Assembly: GCA_015478945.1 (NCBI GenBank)
Contig: JABUQX010028456.1
Coordinates: forward strand, 1-25,000
DNA: 25,000 nt
Direction of reading: 5' to 3'
Origin: Trachelipus rathkii
Taxonomy: Eukaryota > Arthropoda > Malacostraca > Isopoda > Trachelipodidae
Position numbers and translations under genes: made by a program. The notes under the pieces were generated by a model that was not told the origin of the DNA, searched no databases, and saw only the letters and a list, made by a program, of their open reading frames with translations. Below are positions 1 to 8,589 of this stretch, piece after piece; position 1 is the first letter of the stretch, and every line of letters starts with the position of its first letter.

Positions 1-460
1 CCATAAGAAAAATGATGAAGGACTCTAAATTAGGTAAAAGGGAACAAATGATACATACGAATTGTTAAATTAAATAAGGACAACGGCACTTTTAATAATA
101 GAAAATGAAAAATATTCTCAATTCCAATTAAGCCTGTTTGTTTACACCTGATATTAGTGGAGTACTTTCAAGCATAAATGAATAGAATATGATTAAAAAA
201 AAAATTTGCCAGAAAGAATTTAAAAGTAAGTAAAAAACTTAAATTTATATATTTTTGTTAGAACAGAAAAAAATGCACTTATAACATTTTGGTATTACCT
301 GGCTCTTCTGATGTATTTACAGTATCCATACTTTGTGGCCTTATTTCAGATGCAGCTATGTGATATGGTACTGCAGCCGATAGCTAATATTATATATGCT
401 ACCTACCTATTATGATAGGGCTAGTGATAAGGGGCTAGGGATATTAATAGCTGATTAGGA
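1..460. other. AT-rich stretch, no gene recognised
   Basis: I see no coding trace, inverted repeat or RNA gene here. It is plain AT-rich sequence with short A and T runs, leading into the hAT relic that follows. Confidence 0.5.
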
Positions 461-499
461 TAATGCTTAGAATAATGAGAATACATTCATATATATACG

Positions 500-716
500 A
501 GTGGTATTACCTAAACTTCTTCTCAAAACTCAAATTAATTGAGAACCGATTAAGGACATCCATGAAGCAGGAACGACTTGTAAATCTGGCTATCATGAGC
601 ATCGAGATATACTGCGTGAATTGGACTTCAGTGACATCATCAACGACTTTGTCGCCCGAAAAACGAGAAAACTGTCTGACTGTTGTGGTTATAACTCCAT
701 ACACTCTCTGATTTAA
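500..716 (+). pseudogene. hAT-type transposase, C-terminal fragment (frameshifted)
   Basis: This is the end of a hAT-superfamily transposase of the type often annotated as zinc finger MYM-type (ZMYM) or TTF-type proteins in animal genomes. Two overlapping frames carry the conserved C-terminal dimerisation region. The first reads KLKLIENRLRTSMKQERLVN and on through LAIMSIE. After a frameshift near base 600-605 the second reads DILRELDFSDIINDFVARKT and stops at 714-716. In intact relatives the LAILSIE block and the DFSDIIDEFA block are continuous, so the break is a small indel. Only about 70 codons survive, and the DNA-binding and catalytic parts are absent upstream. The family assignment rests on the motif string recognised by eye. 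It is a dead fragment, not a host gene. Confidence 0.72.
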
Positions 717-719
717 ATT

Positions 720-1400
720 AAATTATTTTAATTGAATTTCTCTGCGTAAATAAATTTGGTAAGAACACCTGTTCAATTCATTTCGTGTTTTTGCATTACA
801 TAATACATCACCCCTTGAAACAATGGGACTCCCAACAAAACAGGTCCCGAGATCAATAATAATAATAATAATAATAATAAGTGGTGGCTCTACCATAAGG
901 ACTGCGGGGCTGCAGCCCAAAAATATATAATGGAACATGTTTTATGTTCGCAATTTATGTAACAGGAACATACTAAATATATAGCGTACATTTTATTCAT
1001 AATATTAATGTCAGTAAACAATGCAAATACAACGGAACAAAGAAGTTAATAGCAGGGCTGCAACCTCCGAGCCTAAATAACGTCGAACAATTTTTAGCAA
1101 GAAAAGAATGTCGCTGAGAGAAACCATATCGCGACAATCTCACTGTGGTATCTTATAAAGTCAAGTACATTGGTGATTCATAACTTCTTGGGACTGGTAA
1201 CGGATTATCAATCCATACCGCCTCCCCCAATCAAAATAAAATACGATCATTTTGTACCTCATATTTTGTCTTCTGAACTCGCTGATAAAATATGCCAAAG
1301 GATCTTTACTCCAGACATACTTACTGATTTTATACTACTTTTTCTTTGAAGTTTACAAGCTAGTTAAATAAGTAGCATATTACACGGGCAAGTAAACTAT
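720..1400. other. Non-coding stretch with a TAA microsatellite and a possible transposon end
   Basis: A TAA/ATA trinucleotide run lies at about 856-882. Right after it, at 881-920, the sequence AGTGGTGGCTCTACCATAAG followed by a GGGGCTGCAGCCC palindrome resembles the CAGTGGCGG-type end of ZMYM-class hAT elements. It points into the sequence on its right, so it is not the 3' end of the transposase fragment ending at 716. No partner end was found. The rest, to 1400, has no feature I recognise. Confidence 0.35.
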
Positions 1401-2095
1401 TAGGTAGGGCCGTCGGGAATGCGCAGAGAGATTGAAGGGACCAGGCTTTAACCAGCTGACTATCATCCATCCTTTCTATATATCCATGCCATCTTAATAC
1501 ACAATCATTTATTCTCTTATTTACGCCTTTCTTTACACAATACAACTCCCTAACACGATCATTTCATCAATTCTCACATCTAACCCACCTCAAAGATTGA
1601 CCAGCTGAACACATAATACACATTAGATCTAAACCTCTTATTTAATACCATAATTTCACTACTATACATTAACACAGGCATCAGCATGTAAAACCTTAGC
1701 TCCCTTAAGACAGTTCAATTTGTATTCACCAAGAATCTAATTACACCAGGTACTTTCCTACCATTCACAACCTACCTACTACACACTGCATTATCCGTTT
1801 CCTTTTCATCAAACAAATATCCTAAATATTTAAACTCGGATGCTTGTCCAATTACTCACCATTCAAGATGATTTCACAAAATGGACTCTCCTCACTTGCT
1901 ACCATGACCTTACTCTTACCCAAAAACACATATTTCTTCTTACACAAACAAACCAACACATTCACTATTACCTCTCCAATACTGCTAATAATATGCAGAT
2001 TTCCAAATGTTCCCTCCACACTCTCCTCGTATTCATTTCATCAGTCAGGAAATTACCATCCCTATTCATTAATCTCTGAAGATTTCCTTAACATT
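1400..2095 (-). pseudogene. Non-LTR retrotransposon RT relic with internal deletion
   Basis: Read on the minus strand, this holds two ends of one non-LTR retrotransposon ORF2. Near 2070-1990 the frame gives RDGNFLTDEMNTRRVWREHL, the linker normally found between the endonuclease and RT domains. By about 1930-1880 the text has jumped to GKSKVMV and then EIILNGE, EFKYLGYLFDEK, RVVNGRKVPGV, PVLMYSSEIMVLNKRF and finally KKGVNKRINDCVLRW followed by GYIERMDDSQLVK. Those motifs lie downstream of the RT catalytic palm. The catalytic YxDD region and most of the RT (several hundred codons) are therefore missing, while the flanks remain in order and in the same orientation. Several frameshifts and stops separate the pieces. 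It is the same family as the plus-strand copy at about 8590-9420, where the shared blocks line up one for one. The clade was not assigned. Confidence 0.75.
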
Positions 2096-2101
2096 TCATA
2101 G

Positions 2102-2226
2102 ATATATATATATATATATAATACATACTATATATATATTATTATAATACTATAATATTATAATATAACCTATAGTATATATATATATTATATATATATA
2201 TATATATATATTATTATTATATTATA
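2102..2226. repeat. (TA)n microsatellite, interrupted
   Basis: TA dinucleotide tract broken by single T or A slips, directly abutting the 5' side of the minus-strand non-LTR relic. Confidence 0.9.
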
Positions 2227-2936
2227 TCAAGCAATTATGAACCACAAGCGGAGATCCATATTGCTAAACATTACGGCAGATAAGCTTATGATATAGTCAA
2301 ATAAAAATATAGTATACAAATCTGAATTATTTAAAAAATTTAGTGTGGGGATTTGATGTTTGGTTGAAAATTAAAAAATAAAGCAAATAAATAAATTGTT
2401 TTCCTTATTTTTTAATGTAAAAATTTGATTTGAATTTTTGTTATATATTAATATTATATATACTATAGGAAAAGCTGAGACTATATTATATGGAGTAAGG
2501 CAAATACTCTTATCTTATATAATAATAGGTAGGGAAGTACAATATAAGATATGGTATAGATAACAGATGAAGGAAAGTAGAAGAGGAGGGGAGTAATATT
2601 TTTTTATCAAATAATAATAACACTAATAATATATAATATATAATAGATTAATACTCAATGAAATTTATTAAGTAAAATAAGAAATATACTATAATATATA
2701 GTATAATATACTTTTGAAAAATATAAATAAAAGCATAGAGACAAGTAGAAGACGAGAAAGGACTAACGAGAGTGTACCAGTCAACTAGAGTAGATAGCTC
2801 TGACATAACATGTGCCCAGCACCCTAGAGCATGTCAGTAGCGTACATAATATATACTTACTAGGCTACTAACTAATTCAAAAACCTATAGCTAAGAATAC
2901 ATGATAACTCACACCTACAAACTTTATTTTTCTTAG
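2227..2936. other. AT-rich stretch without recognised genes
   Basis: No coding trace is visible. Short palindromic TATA blocks occur at about 2440-2470 and 2620-2710, and a purine-rich patch at about 2560-2600. Nothing suggests an RNA gene. Confidence 0.5.
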
Positions 2937-3560
2937 TCAATATACATTATATGATGCCCAAAATACTATATCCCTTTTCAATCCTTTCTTAAATGTTGAA
3001 AGTGAGTCACACTCATCCTCTTGCTTCCACATTTTCACAAAATTAACAATCTTTAAAAAGTTCAAGTAAAAAGGTAATTTAGATTGTGGAATTTCTTGTC
3101 ACCCTCTAAGAAATCGCCTTTTACAGAAAAGAACTGAACCCTCTTGGACGCCAACTCATCATAACGTGTCCCATGACCAACTTATTGCATTTAGTAGTGC
3201 ATCACTGCTTCTATTTCCATAACCAATCTTTAAATGCAACCATGTCCCACTCCAATATACAAATTGCGATAAACTTTTTTGGCATCAGCCTTATATGGGA
3301 AACCGTTATCAAAGGCTTTGTTGAAGTCTAAATATAAGTATATGAAAGTTTGGAAAATTCATCAATGTAGTTTTCAAGTTATTTTTAGTCTGCCATACAT
3401 TCTAAAAGGATTGTCTCTCACATGATTTACCCTTTCCTTTCTAATACCAGAAAACACATTCAATGATGCCTCATTTATCATTAAAATATTAATACCTTAA
3501 TATGACTTTCAGTAAAGTTTCTATAGACTTTTCCACCTGAGTTCTTCAGGGATGTTAACC
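2937..3560 (-). pseudogene. CR1-like LINE, RT to 3' end, decayed and shortened
   Basis: On the minus strand, around 3335-3300, the frame reads IYLYLDFNKAFDN. This is the RT motif A block (DFxKAFD) with its catalytic aspartate codon at 3326-3328. Further down the minus strand, at 3020-2937, the frame reads ECDSLSTFKKGLKRDI and ends VY-stop. That is the DSLxTFKxxLxK closing block typical of CR1/Jockey-type ORF2 C-termini. Only about 390 bases separate the two, whereas intact elements have roughly twice as much or more, and no YADD block is visible, so an internal deletion is likely. The stretch from 3560 to 3340 carries weaker RT-finger-like text such as NVFSGIRKERVNHV. Stops and frameshifts occur throughout. 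CR1-like rather than Jockey is a judgement from the tail motif. Confidence 0.62.
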
Positions 3561-3591
3561 TTACTGATATAATAATAATAGTATAAAGTGA

Positions 3592-3748
3592 TGGTATATA
3601 TATGGATTATATGATAATATATAGGACTATATAATATATAATAATGATATATATATTATTAGTGAATATAACCTATATATTATAATAAAAATATAGGATA
3701 ATAATATATATAATATATATTATATTATATATAATATATAATATATTA
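3592..3748. repeat. Degenerate (TA)n tract
   Basis: TATA-rich sequence with GG interruptions (ATATAGGA motifs), flanking the CR1-like relic. Confidence 0.75.
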
Positions 3749-3990
3749 CGTATTAATGACACATTTTTCTGAACGCAAGGCCATTTTTTGTATACATCTT
3801 GTGCAAATATAATATTTTGCATTGTAACTTGTATTTTTGTATTTAAGTAAGATGTTATCTATTTAACGCAGACATTTTATAAATTTGGCTTCTTGTGGCA
3901 TTTAAAGGGTATAAACATTTCTTGCTATAAATGTAATGACTTTTTTTATTTTTATGAAATCTTAATTATAAATACTGACGTGCAGTGTTT
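3749..3990. other. AT-rich spacer
   Basis: No coding or repeat structure was recognised between two (TA)n tracts. Confidence 0.45.
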
Positions 3991-3991
3991 T

Positions 3992-4264
3992 TATATAATA
4001 ATATATATACTATATATATTATATATATATATAAATATATATAAATATATATAATATAATATATATATATATATAAATATAATATAATATATTATATATA
4101 TATATATATAAAGTATTATATGTATATATAATATATATATATATATCGGTATATATATATATATAGGAAATGATAATAAATGTATATGAATATATTTATA
4201 TAGTATATAATATAATATATTATATATATATATATATATAATATATATATATTATATATAATAT

Positions 4265-4304
<40 letters not shown>
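3992..4304. repeat. Long interrupted (TA)n tract
   Basis: About 310 bases of TA-rich repeat, including a short non-TA island at 4166-4196. It ends exactly where the TTAGAGGTC terminal sequence of the hAT compound element begins. Confidence 0.88.
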
Positions 4305-4306
<2 letters not shown>

Positions 4307-4500
4307 GAGGTCTACCGGAATTCCTGGAATTTTGAAAAATTTCTGCCAAAACTGGAATTGAGTAATCTACTTCTGAGGAAAATTTGCTGGAAGGGACATA
4401 ACCCATATACCATCTTTTAACAAAATAATAAATAGTAGCCTTATTTGTAAGCATTCATACACAGTTACAATACCTAAGTAATCATATTAAGGCTTACTCA
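4305..4500. repeat. Left terminal part of the 0.9-kb inverted repeat
   Basis: Pairs with the reverse strand of about 7985-8223. Shared blocks include GGAATTCC near the tip, AAATTTGCTGGAAGG, CATAACCCATA and CATCTTTTAACA. The right arm carries small insertions relative to this one. Confidence 0.75.
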
Positions 4501-4560
4501 AATAACTCAAAATATAGAATAATAAAGATAAATTCAAAATTTCAAATTTAATTTCCAAAA

Positions 4561-4611
4561 TTATATATATATATAATATTATATATATATTATAATATAT
4601 ATATATAATAT

Positions 4612-4666
<55 letters not shown>

Positions 4667-4713
4667 ATATTCTACATATATATTTCAAATATTATATTTA
4701 TTATATATATATA
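4561..4713. repeat. (TA)n tract inside the left hAT arm
   Basis: TA dinucleotide repeat separating the terminal part from the coding part of the left arm. The right arm has a (TA)n tract at the equivalent place (7804-7862). Confidence 0.88.
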
Positions 4714-4734
4714 TTGCAATGGAGTACACAGTTC

Positions 4735-5345
4735 TATTTATCAAACTAGCTGGTAAGCTGGTGAGTAGTTAAAGAAATAAATGACTCATTTGAATAGTTA
4801 GCTGTCGCCATATTATCTGTGGAAATGATATCGATTGGTTCAAATAACGTTCCTTTGAAATATTGGGCTAGTCTCAATTTTACTGTATGAAGTTGTAACA
4901 ACTTCTCTACAAAATTTTTTCTAATAGGAATAAGATATTTTGGTTGAAAATGGGACTAAGTTCTATTGAATCCCTGCTCTTCAGTGATTGTGAATGGCTG
5001 GTTATTCATTGCAATAAAATTCATTATTTTCTGATGAATTGGCTGTGATATTGGGTCAATGATATGCCAAATTTTTTTAGGGGGGGGGGAGAAATTTTCC
5101 TTGGCTCACTTATTTTACAGCTTGGATCTTTAGCTATTTTGGGGTGTATTCTGTTCTTGAAAATACAGGACTCTCCCTTTTACTATGCAAATTTTTGACT
5201 TCCAGATATTCTCTTTGGTGATGATTTTCCATATGTTTATGGAGTGGAGTTGTATTAAATGCTTTACCTCGTTTTATTTTTCGGAGGCATATTTTACACA
5301 CTAATATAGATTTTGTAACATCATTAATAATAAATAATCTTTTAT
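4735..5345 (-). pseudogene. hAT transposase, BED zinc finger plus N-terminal half
   Basis: On the minus strand from about 5301 the frame reads VCKICLRKIKRGKAFNTTPL, then HKHMENHHQREYLEV. This is a BED-type zinc finger (C-x2-C then H-x-H..HH), the DNA-binding N-terminus of hAT transposases. That frame hits a stop at 5134-5136. Downstream the frame gives ITDPISQPIHQKIMNFIAMN, then QPFTITEEQGF and IISTDNMATANYSNESFISL ahead of TTH. These match the hAT pattern 'QPFSIVED.GF' and '(T)TD.WTS..N.SFISVTAH', where the TD aspartate is the first catalytic acid. The C-terminal half (second catalytic residues and dimerisation domain) is missing. The gene text runs toward the left TIR, with a (TA)n block in between. 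Confidence 0.72.
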
Positions 5346-5426
5346 TACGAATGATGGCATTTAAAACAATTTTGTTGAGGTTATTATTATAAAAAATTGC
5401 ATATTAGGTTGAAGAGTTCTTTAGAA

Positions 5427-5543
5427 ATATATATATATATATTATATATATATATATATATTAAGATATATATATATAGGTAAGGTATATATGTGTATTT
5501 TGATATATATATATTATATATATATATTATATATATATATACT
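5427..5543. repeat. (TA)n tract
   Basis: Interrupted TA repeat between the left outer hAT arm and the end of the nested hAT relic. Confidence 0.85.
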
Positions 5544-5954
5544 ATCTAGTGATGCAGGTAACATCCGCATCTGCAGCATTTTAAGATCTGCATCGCGCAC
5601 TTTGCACCTGCGGATGTTGCGCAGAATGTTTATATGGTTTTTTTCGGAAAGAAAAAATTTTTTTGGGTATAATGAAAGAATTTTTTTTTTTTTAAAAATA
5701 AAATACAAAAAAAAAAAAATTATTTTTTCAGATTGAAAAAAAAATCTGAAAAAAGAAAAATGAGTTGAAAGCAATTCAAACACGTCTTGATATTTTCTAT
5801 ATCTTAATGCTCTCAAATTCCAACGTGCGCTTGGAATAGTACAGTTTCATTGATGGAAAGAAGTATTTGTCACAGAACTTTTTGCTTTGTACGCCAGTAG
5901 GTTCGTATTCCAAAGATAACATTCTAACTAATCAAGCAAATGAACATTAATTAT

Positions 5955-6670
5955 CAATTAATATTTATATTTTGAAAACATTTGAAAGAAACTACCAAAA
6001 AAATCAGCGCCTTAGAGCTTCTGTCTCCGATGTAATCTCATTAATCTCAACGCTAAGATTCACTTGGCCATTCAAATGAAAATTGGTTTTAGAAAAGAAT
6101 GAAAGATGTAATTAAAACTAGAGCTAGAAATGCTTTTTTTTTTTAGAAATTAATGACTTCATAACTATAAATGGAGAAGGAATTTAGATCCCCGTTATAA
6201 GGGCAAGTTTTTTTTTGTAACCAATATTAGAACAAATTAAAATCGTTACTTTGTGTTGTAGTTTAAAAACTTCAATTCGAGAACAGTCTATTAATTCTCC
6301 ACCCATTAAAAGAAAAAACGAATTATCTACGAACCAAACACCTTCTAAAGTAAACCAATAACAGATTCACTGAAAGAATTTCTACGGTCCAGTAGTGATG
6401 AGAAGAAACACGCATTAACAAAAGATGAAGTGCAAATGATTTGAAAACTATCACCAAGAAATGCTGTTAGATTCAAATGATGATCTCCAATCAGTTTGGT
6501 GGAAAGTTTAAAAATGTTTAAACACGCTTGAGTAAACTTGCAAGGAATACTTGACCTGTTCTCCAACTTATGTTCCAAGTCCGAGAGGATTTAGCAATGC
6601 TGGGCTCTCAGGCAGAAAAATTGATGTTTCTCAAGCCGAAACTATCCTATATTTGAATTTCAATTACTAG
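5955..6670 (+). pseudogene. hAT transposase, C-terminal half (frameshifts and stops)
   Basis: Several frames in order carry the second half of a hAT transposase. INIYILKTFE with ETTKKISA is followed at about 6018 by RASVSDVISLISTLRFT (the 'SDVIPLI' block). RRNLDPRYKGKFF comes next, with DPRYKGKFF at 6187-6213, the conserved LLDPRFK block. Then come a linker PPIKRKN (about 6300) and DSLKEFLRSSSDEKK from 6364. The hAT dimerisation domain follows at 6467-6670: LDSNDDLQSVWWKV, then VPSPRGFSNAG and RKIDVSQAETILYL. Intact relatives have VPSERVFSTAG, so the S-E-R core is altered to S-P-R here. Two in-frame stops lie in the last block, and frameshifts occur in the T-run after 6213 and near 6440-6467. 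The N-terminal half was not recognised. Confidence 0.78.
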
Positions 6671-6819
6671 TGCAAAAATAATATAATTCATTGTAAAATC
6701 TCTTTCATTGGGGAAGGTTGGGGGAAAGAGGTTTGGTTTTAGTGCATTTATGAGTTGGGTCCAGTCCTGTACCCTGGGTAAACAGAAATATATTAACTCA
6801 GATTGTGGCTAAAACTTTG

Positions 6820-6845
6820 ATATATATATAATATATATATATACT

Positions 6846-6879
<34 letters not shown>

Positions 6880-6980
6880 ATCATATATAGTATATATATA
6901 TATATATATATACTATATATATATTATATATTATTATATACTATATATATATATATATCCGTATATATTAAATATATATA

Positions 6981-7032
<52 letters not shown>

Positions 7033-7103
7033 TATATATATATTATATATATATATATAATATATATTATATATACTATTATATTATATAATATATATAT
7101 AAA
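6820..7103. repeat. Long (TA)n tract
   Basis: About 280 bases of interrupted TA repeat lying just inside the right end of the nested hAT element. Confidence 0.9.
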
Positions 7104-7155
7104 ACATCCGCATCGCAGATGCAATTATGACATCTGCTGCTCAGCTAATCTAGTA

Positions 7156-7220
7156 TATAGTAATATAATATATACTATAATATATATATATATATATATT
7201 ATTATAATATATATATATAT

Positions 7221-7254
<34 letters not shown>

Positions 7255-7287
7255 AAGTATATATATATATAAATTACTTATATATAT
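7156..7287. repeat. (TA)n tract
   Basis: TA repeat between the nested hAT right end and the start of the right outer arm. Confidence 0.88.
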
Positions 7288-7798
7288 TTGGAAGTCAAAT
7301 TTTTGGATAGTAAAAGGGAGAATCTGTATTTTTTAGAACAGTGGATTGCGAAAATAGCCTAAGTCGAAGCCATGAAACAAGTAAGTCTTGAGGAAAAATT
7401 TCTTCCCCAAAAAAAATTTGCCATATATTATTTAAAATCACAGGCAATTTTTCAGAAATAATAAATTTTTATTGCCAATGAGTAACCAGCCATTCACTAA
7501 TCACTGAAGAGCAGGGACTCAAAACTTGTTGCCCATCTTTAACCAAAATAATCTTATTTTCTGTAATGAAAATATTTTTTTGTAGAGAGATGATGTAACC
7601 AACTTCATACAGTAAAATTGAGATCAGCAGTACTCGAGAAGTTATCTAAGGCTGATCAGATTATCATTTACTACAGATGTATGGATAGCTAAATATTCAA
7701 ACGAGTCCTTTATTTCTTTAACATAATCACTGGCTACGACGCCAGTTTGAAAAAACTGGAAAATATATTCCACTCTATTTATATAGTCATATGATATT

Positions 7799-7800
<2 letters not shown>
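7285..7800 (+). pseudogene. hAT transposase N-terminal half, right-arm copy
   Basis: Inverted copy of the coding part of the left arm. Shared text includes GGAAGTCAAATTTTTG, AGTAAAAGGGAGA, the CAGCCATTCAC..CACTGAAGAGCAGGGA block and CAACTTCATACAGTAAAATTGAGA. The plus-strand frame near 7650-7740 reads LSFTTDVWIAKYSNESFISL, the hAT 'TTD.WTS..N.SF.S' block. The right arm keeps the TTD aspartate in better form than the left arm (STD), but it lacks the BED finger, since its match to the left arm begins only at about 7285. Many stops interrupt it. Confidence 0.7.
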
Positions 7801-7803
<3 letters not shown>

Positions 7804-7843
<40 letters not shown>

Positions 7844-7862
7844 ACATATATAATATATATAT
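7804..7862. repeat. (TA)n tract inside the right hAT arm
   Basis: Counterpart of the 4561-4713 tract in the left arm, but shorter. Confidence 0.85.
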
Positions 7863-7984
7863 TTACATAAAAGTATTTCTTATATTCAAATATTTAAATT
7901 ATTTTTTATTTTAAATTTGCGACCTTTTAGACATTTGGATAATCCTCTATTTTGCTTTCTATGTCTAACCCTTTTATTTCAATA

Positions 7985-8223
7985 TTACTGTAGGTATGTA
8001 ATACACTGTGTACGAATACTACCACAAGGCTACCATTATATTATGTTAAAAGATGGACTATGGGTTATGTAAAATAAAATTTTACCTTCCAGCAAATTTT
8101 TTAATTATCAAGTACAGTACATTAGTATTCTGGTTCACAAGGCTGGAATATTGAGAAATCTAGCCAGAACCGGGAAAAAAAAATGTCAAATTCACGGCCG
8201 ACCGGAATTCCGCGTACACTCTA
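7985..8223. repeat. Right terminal part of the 0.9-kb inverted repeat
   Basis: Reverse complement of about 4305-4490. The tip is CCGGAATTCCGCGTACACTC followed by TAA. Confidence 0.75.
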
Positions 8224-8335
8224 ATATCATATATATATTATATTAAATATATATATATATATTATTATATATTATATATATATACTATATTATCATAATA
8301 ATATATTATATATAATATATATTAAATAATTAGCT
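8224..8335. repeat. Degenerate (TA)n tract
   Basis: TA-rich tract immediately outside the right end of the compound hAT structure. Confidence 0.8.
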
Positions 8336-8589
8336 TTGTTAGGTTGTAAATGGTCATAACCTTTAGTCAGATAATGCAATCTAAAAGTTTTGCTTACACC
8401 AGAGACCAAACATAAGGTCATGCAGGGCAGTCTACTTGTTTATTATCTTACTTTCAAATTACCTGTTAACAAGTTCTTAAAATTACACCTTTTCACTATA
8501 AATACATTTAAACATACCTATGCTATTAGTGTACAAGTATAGCCAGTAAGGTGCCATGCTTATTGTACTCAAGTGATTTGGTTTTGTGT
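8336..8589. other. Unassigned spacer before the plus-strand RT relic
   Basis: No coding block of the retrotransposon could be recognised here, so the 5' truncation point of that relic probably lies near its right end. Confidence 0.4.

Larger units (their letters stand above)
5545..7155 (+). mobile_element. Nested hAT-like element with GCATC/GATGC-rich ends
   Basis: The left end reads CTAGTGATGCAGGTAACATC and is followed by CCGCATCTGC, GCATCGCGC and CCTGCGGATGTT. The right end, on the reverse strand, carries GCATCTGCGATGCGGATGTT after CTAGATTAGC. The repeated GCATC/GATGC motifs and the presence of a hAT transposase relic between them (5955-6670) suggest one hAT-family element of about 1.6 kb. 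Its ends are not cleanly alignable base for base, so the exact limits are uncertain. It lies between (TA)n tracts and inside the larger inverted structure. Confidence 0.5.
4305..8223. mobile_element. Compound hAT foldback structure with a nested hAT relic
   Basis: The two ends are inverted copies: TTAGAGGTCTACCGGAATTCC at the left and, on the reverse strand, TTAGAGTGTACGCGGAATTC at the right. The inverted match continues inward. AAATTTGCTGGAAGG, ACATAACCCATA, CCATCTTTTAACA, GTAGCCTT and TACACAGT occur in the same order in both arms. Beyond an internal (TA)n block in each arm the match resumes (4740-5215 against 7285-7800) and contains hAT transposase coding text running outward on both sides. 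The centre (about 5540-7155) holds a different hAT relic. This may be two same-family insertions head to head, or one foldback element with arms of about 0.9 kb. Both arms are decayed. Confidence 0.68.

Noticed and set aside
723..938. 71-codon minus-strand frame with a poly-Ile run
   Set aside because: The run is the TAA/ATT microsatellite read as codons, and no domain is visible.
1840..2101. Plus-strand frames of 79 and 85 codons
   Set aside because: They are antisense shadows of the minus-strand non-LTR relic (linker and FKYLG blocks).
4116..4454. 112-codon minus-strand frame rich in Tyr and Ile
   Set aside because: It is generated by (TA)n repeat and the hAT terminal repeat. The frames at 9617-9847, 5491-5736 and 5514-5816 are likewise repeat or homopolymer artefacts.
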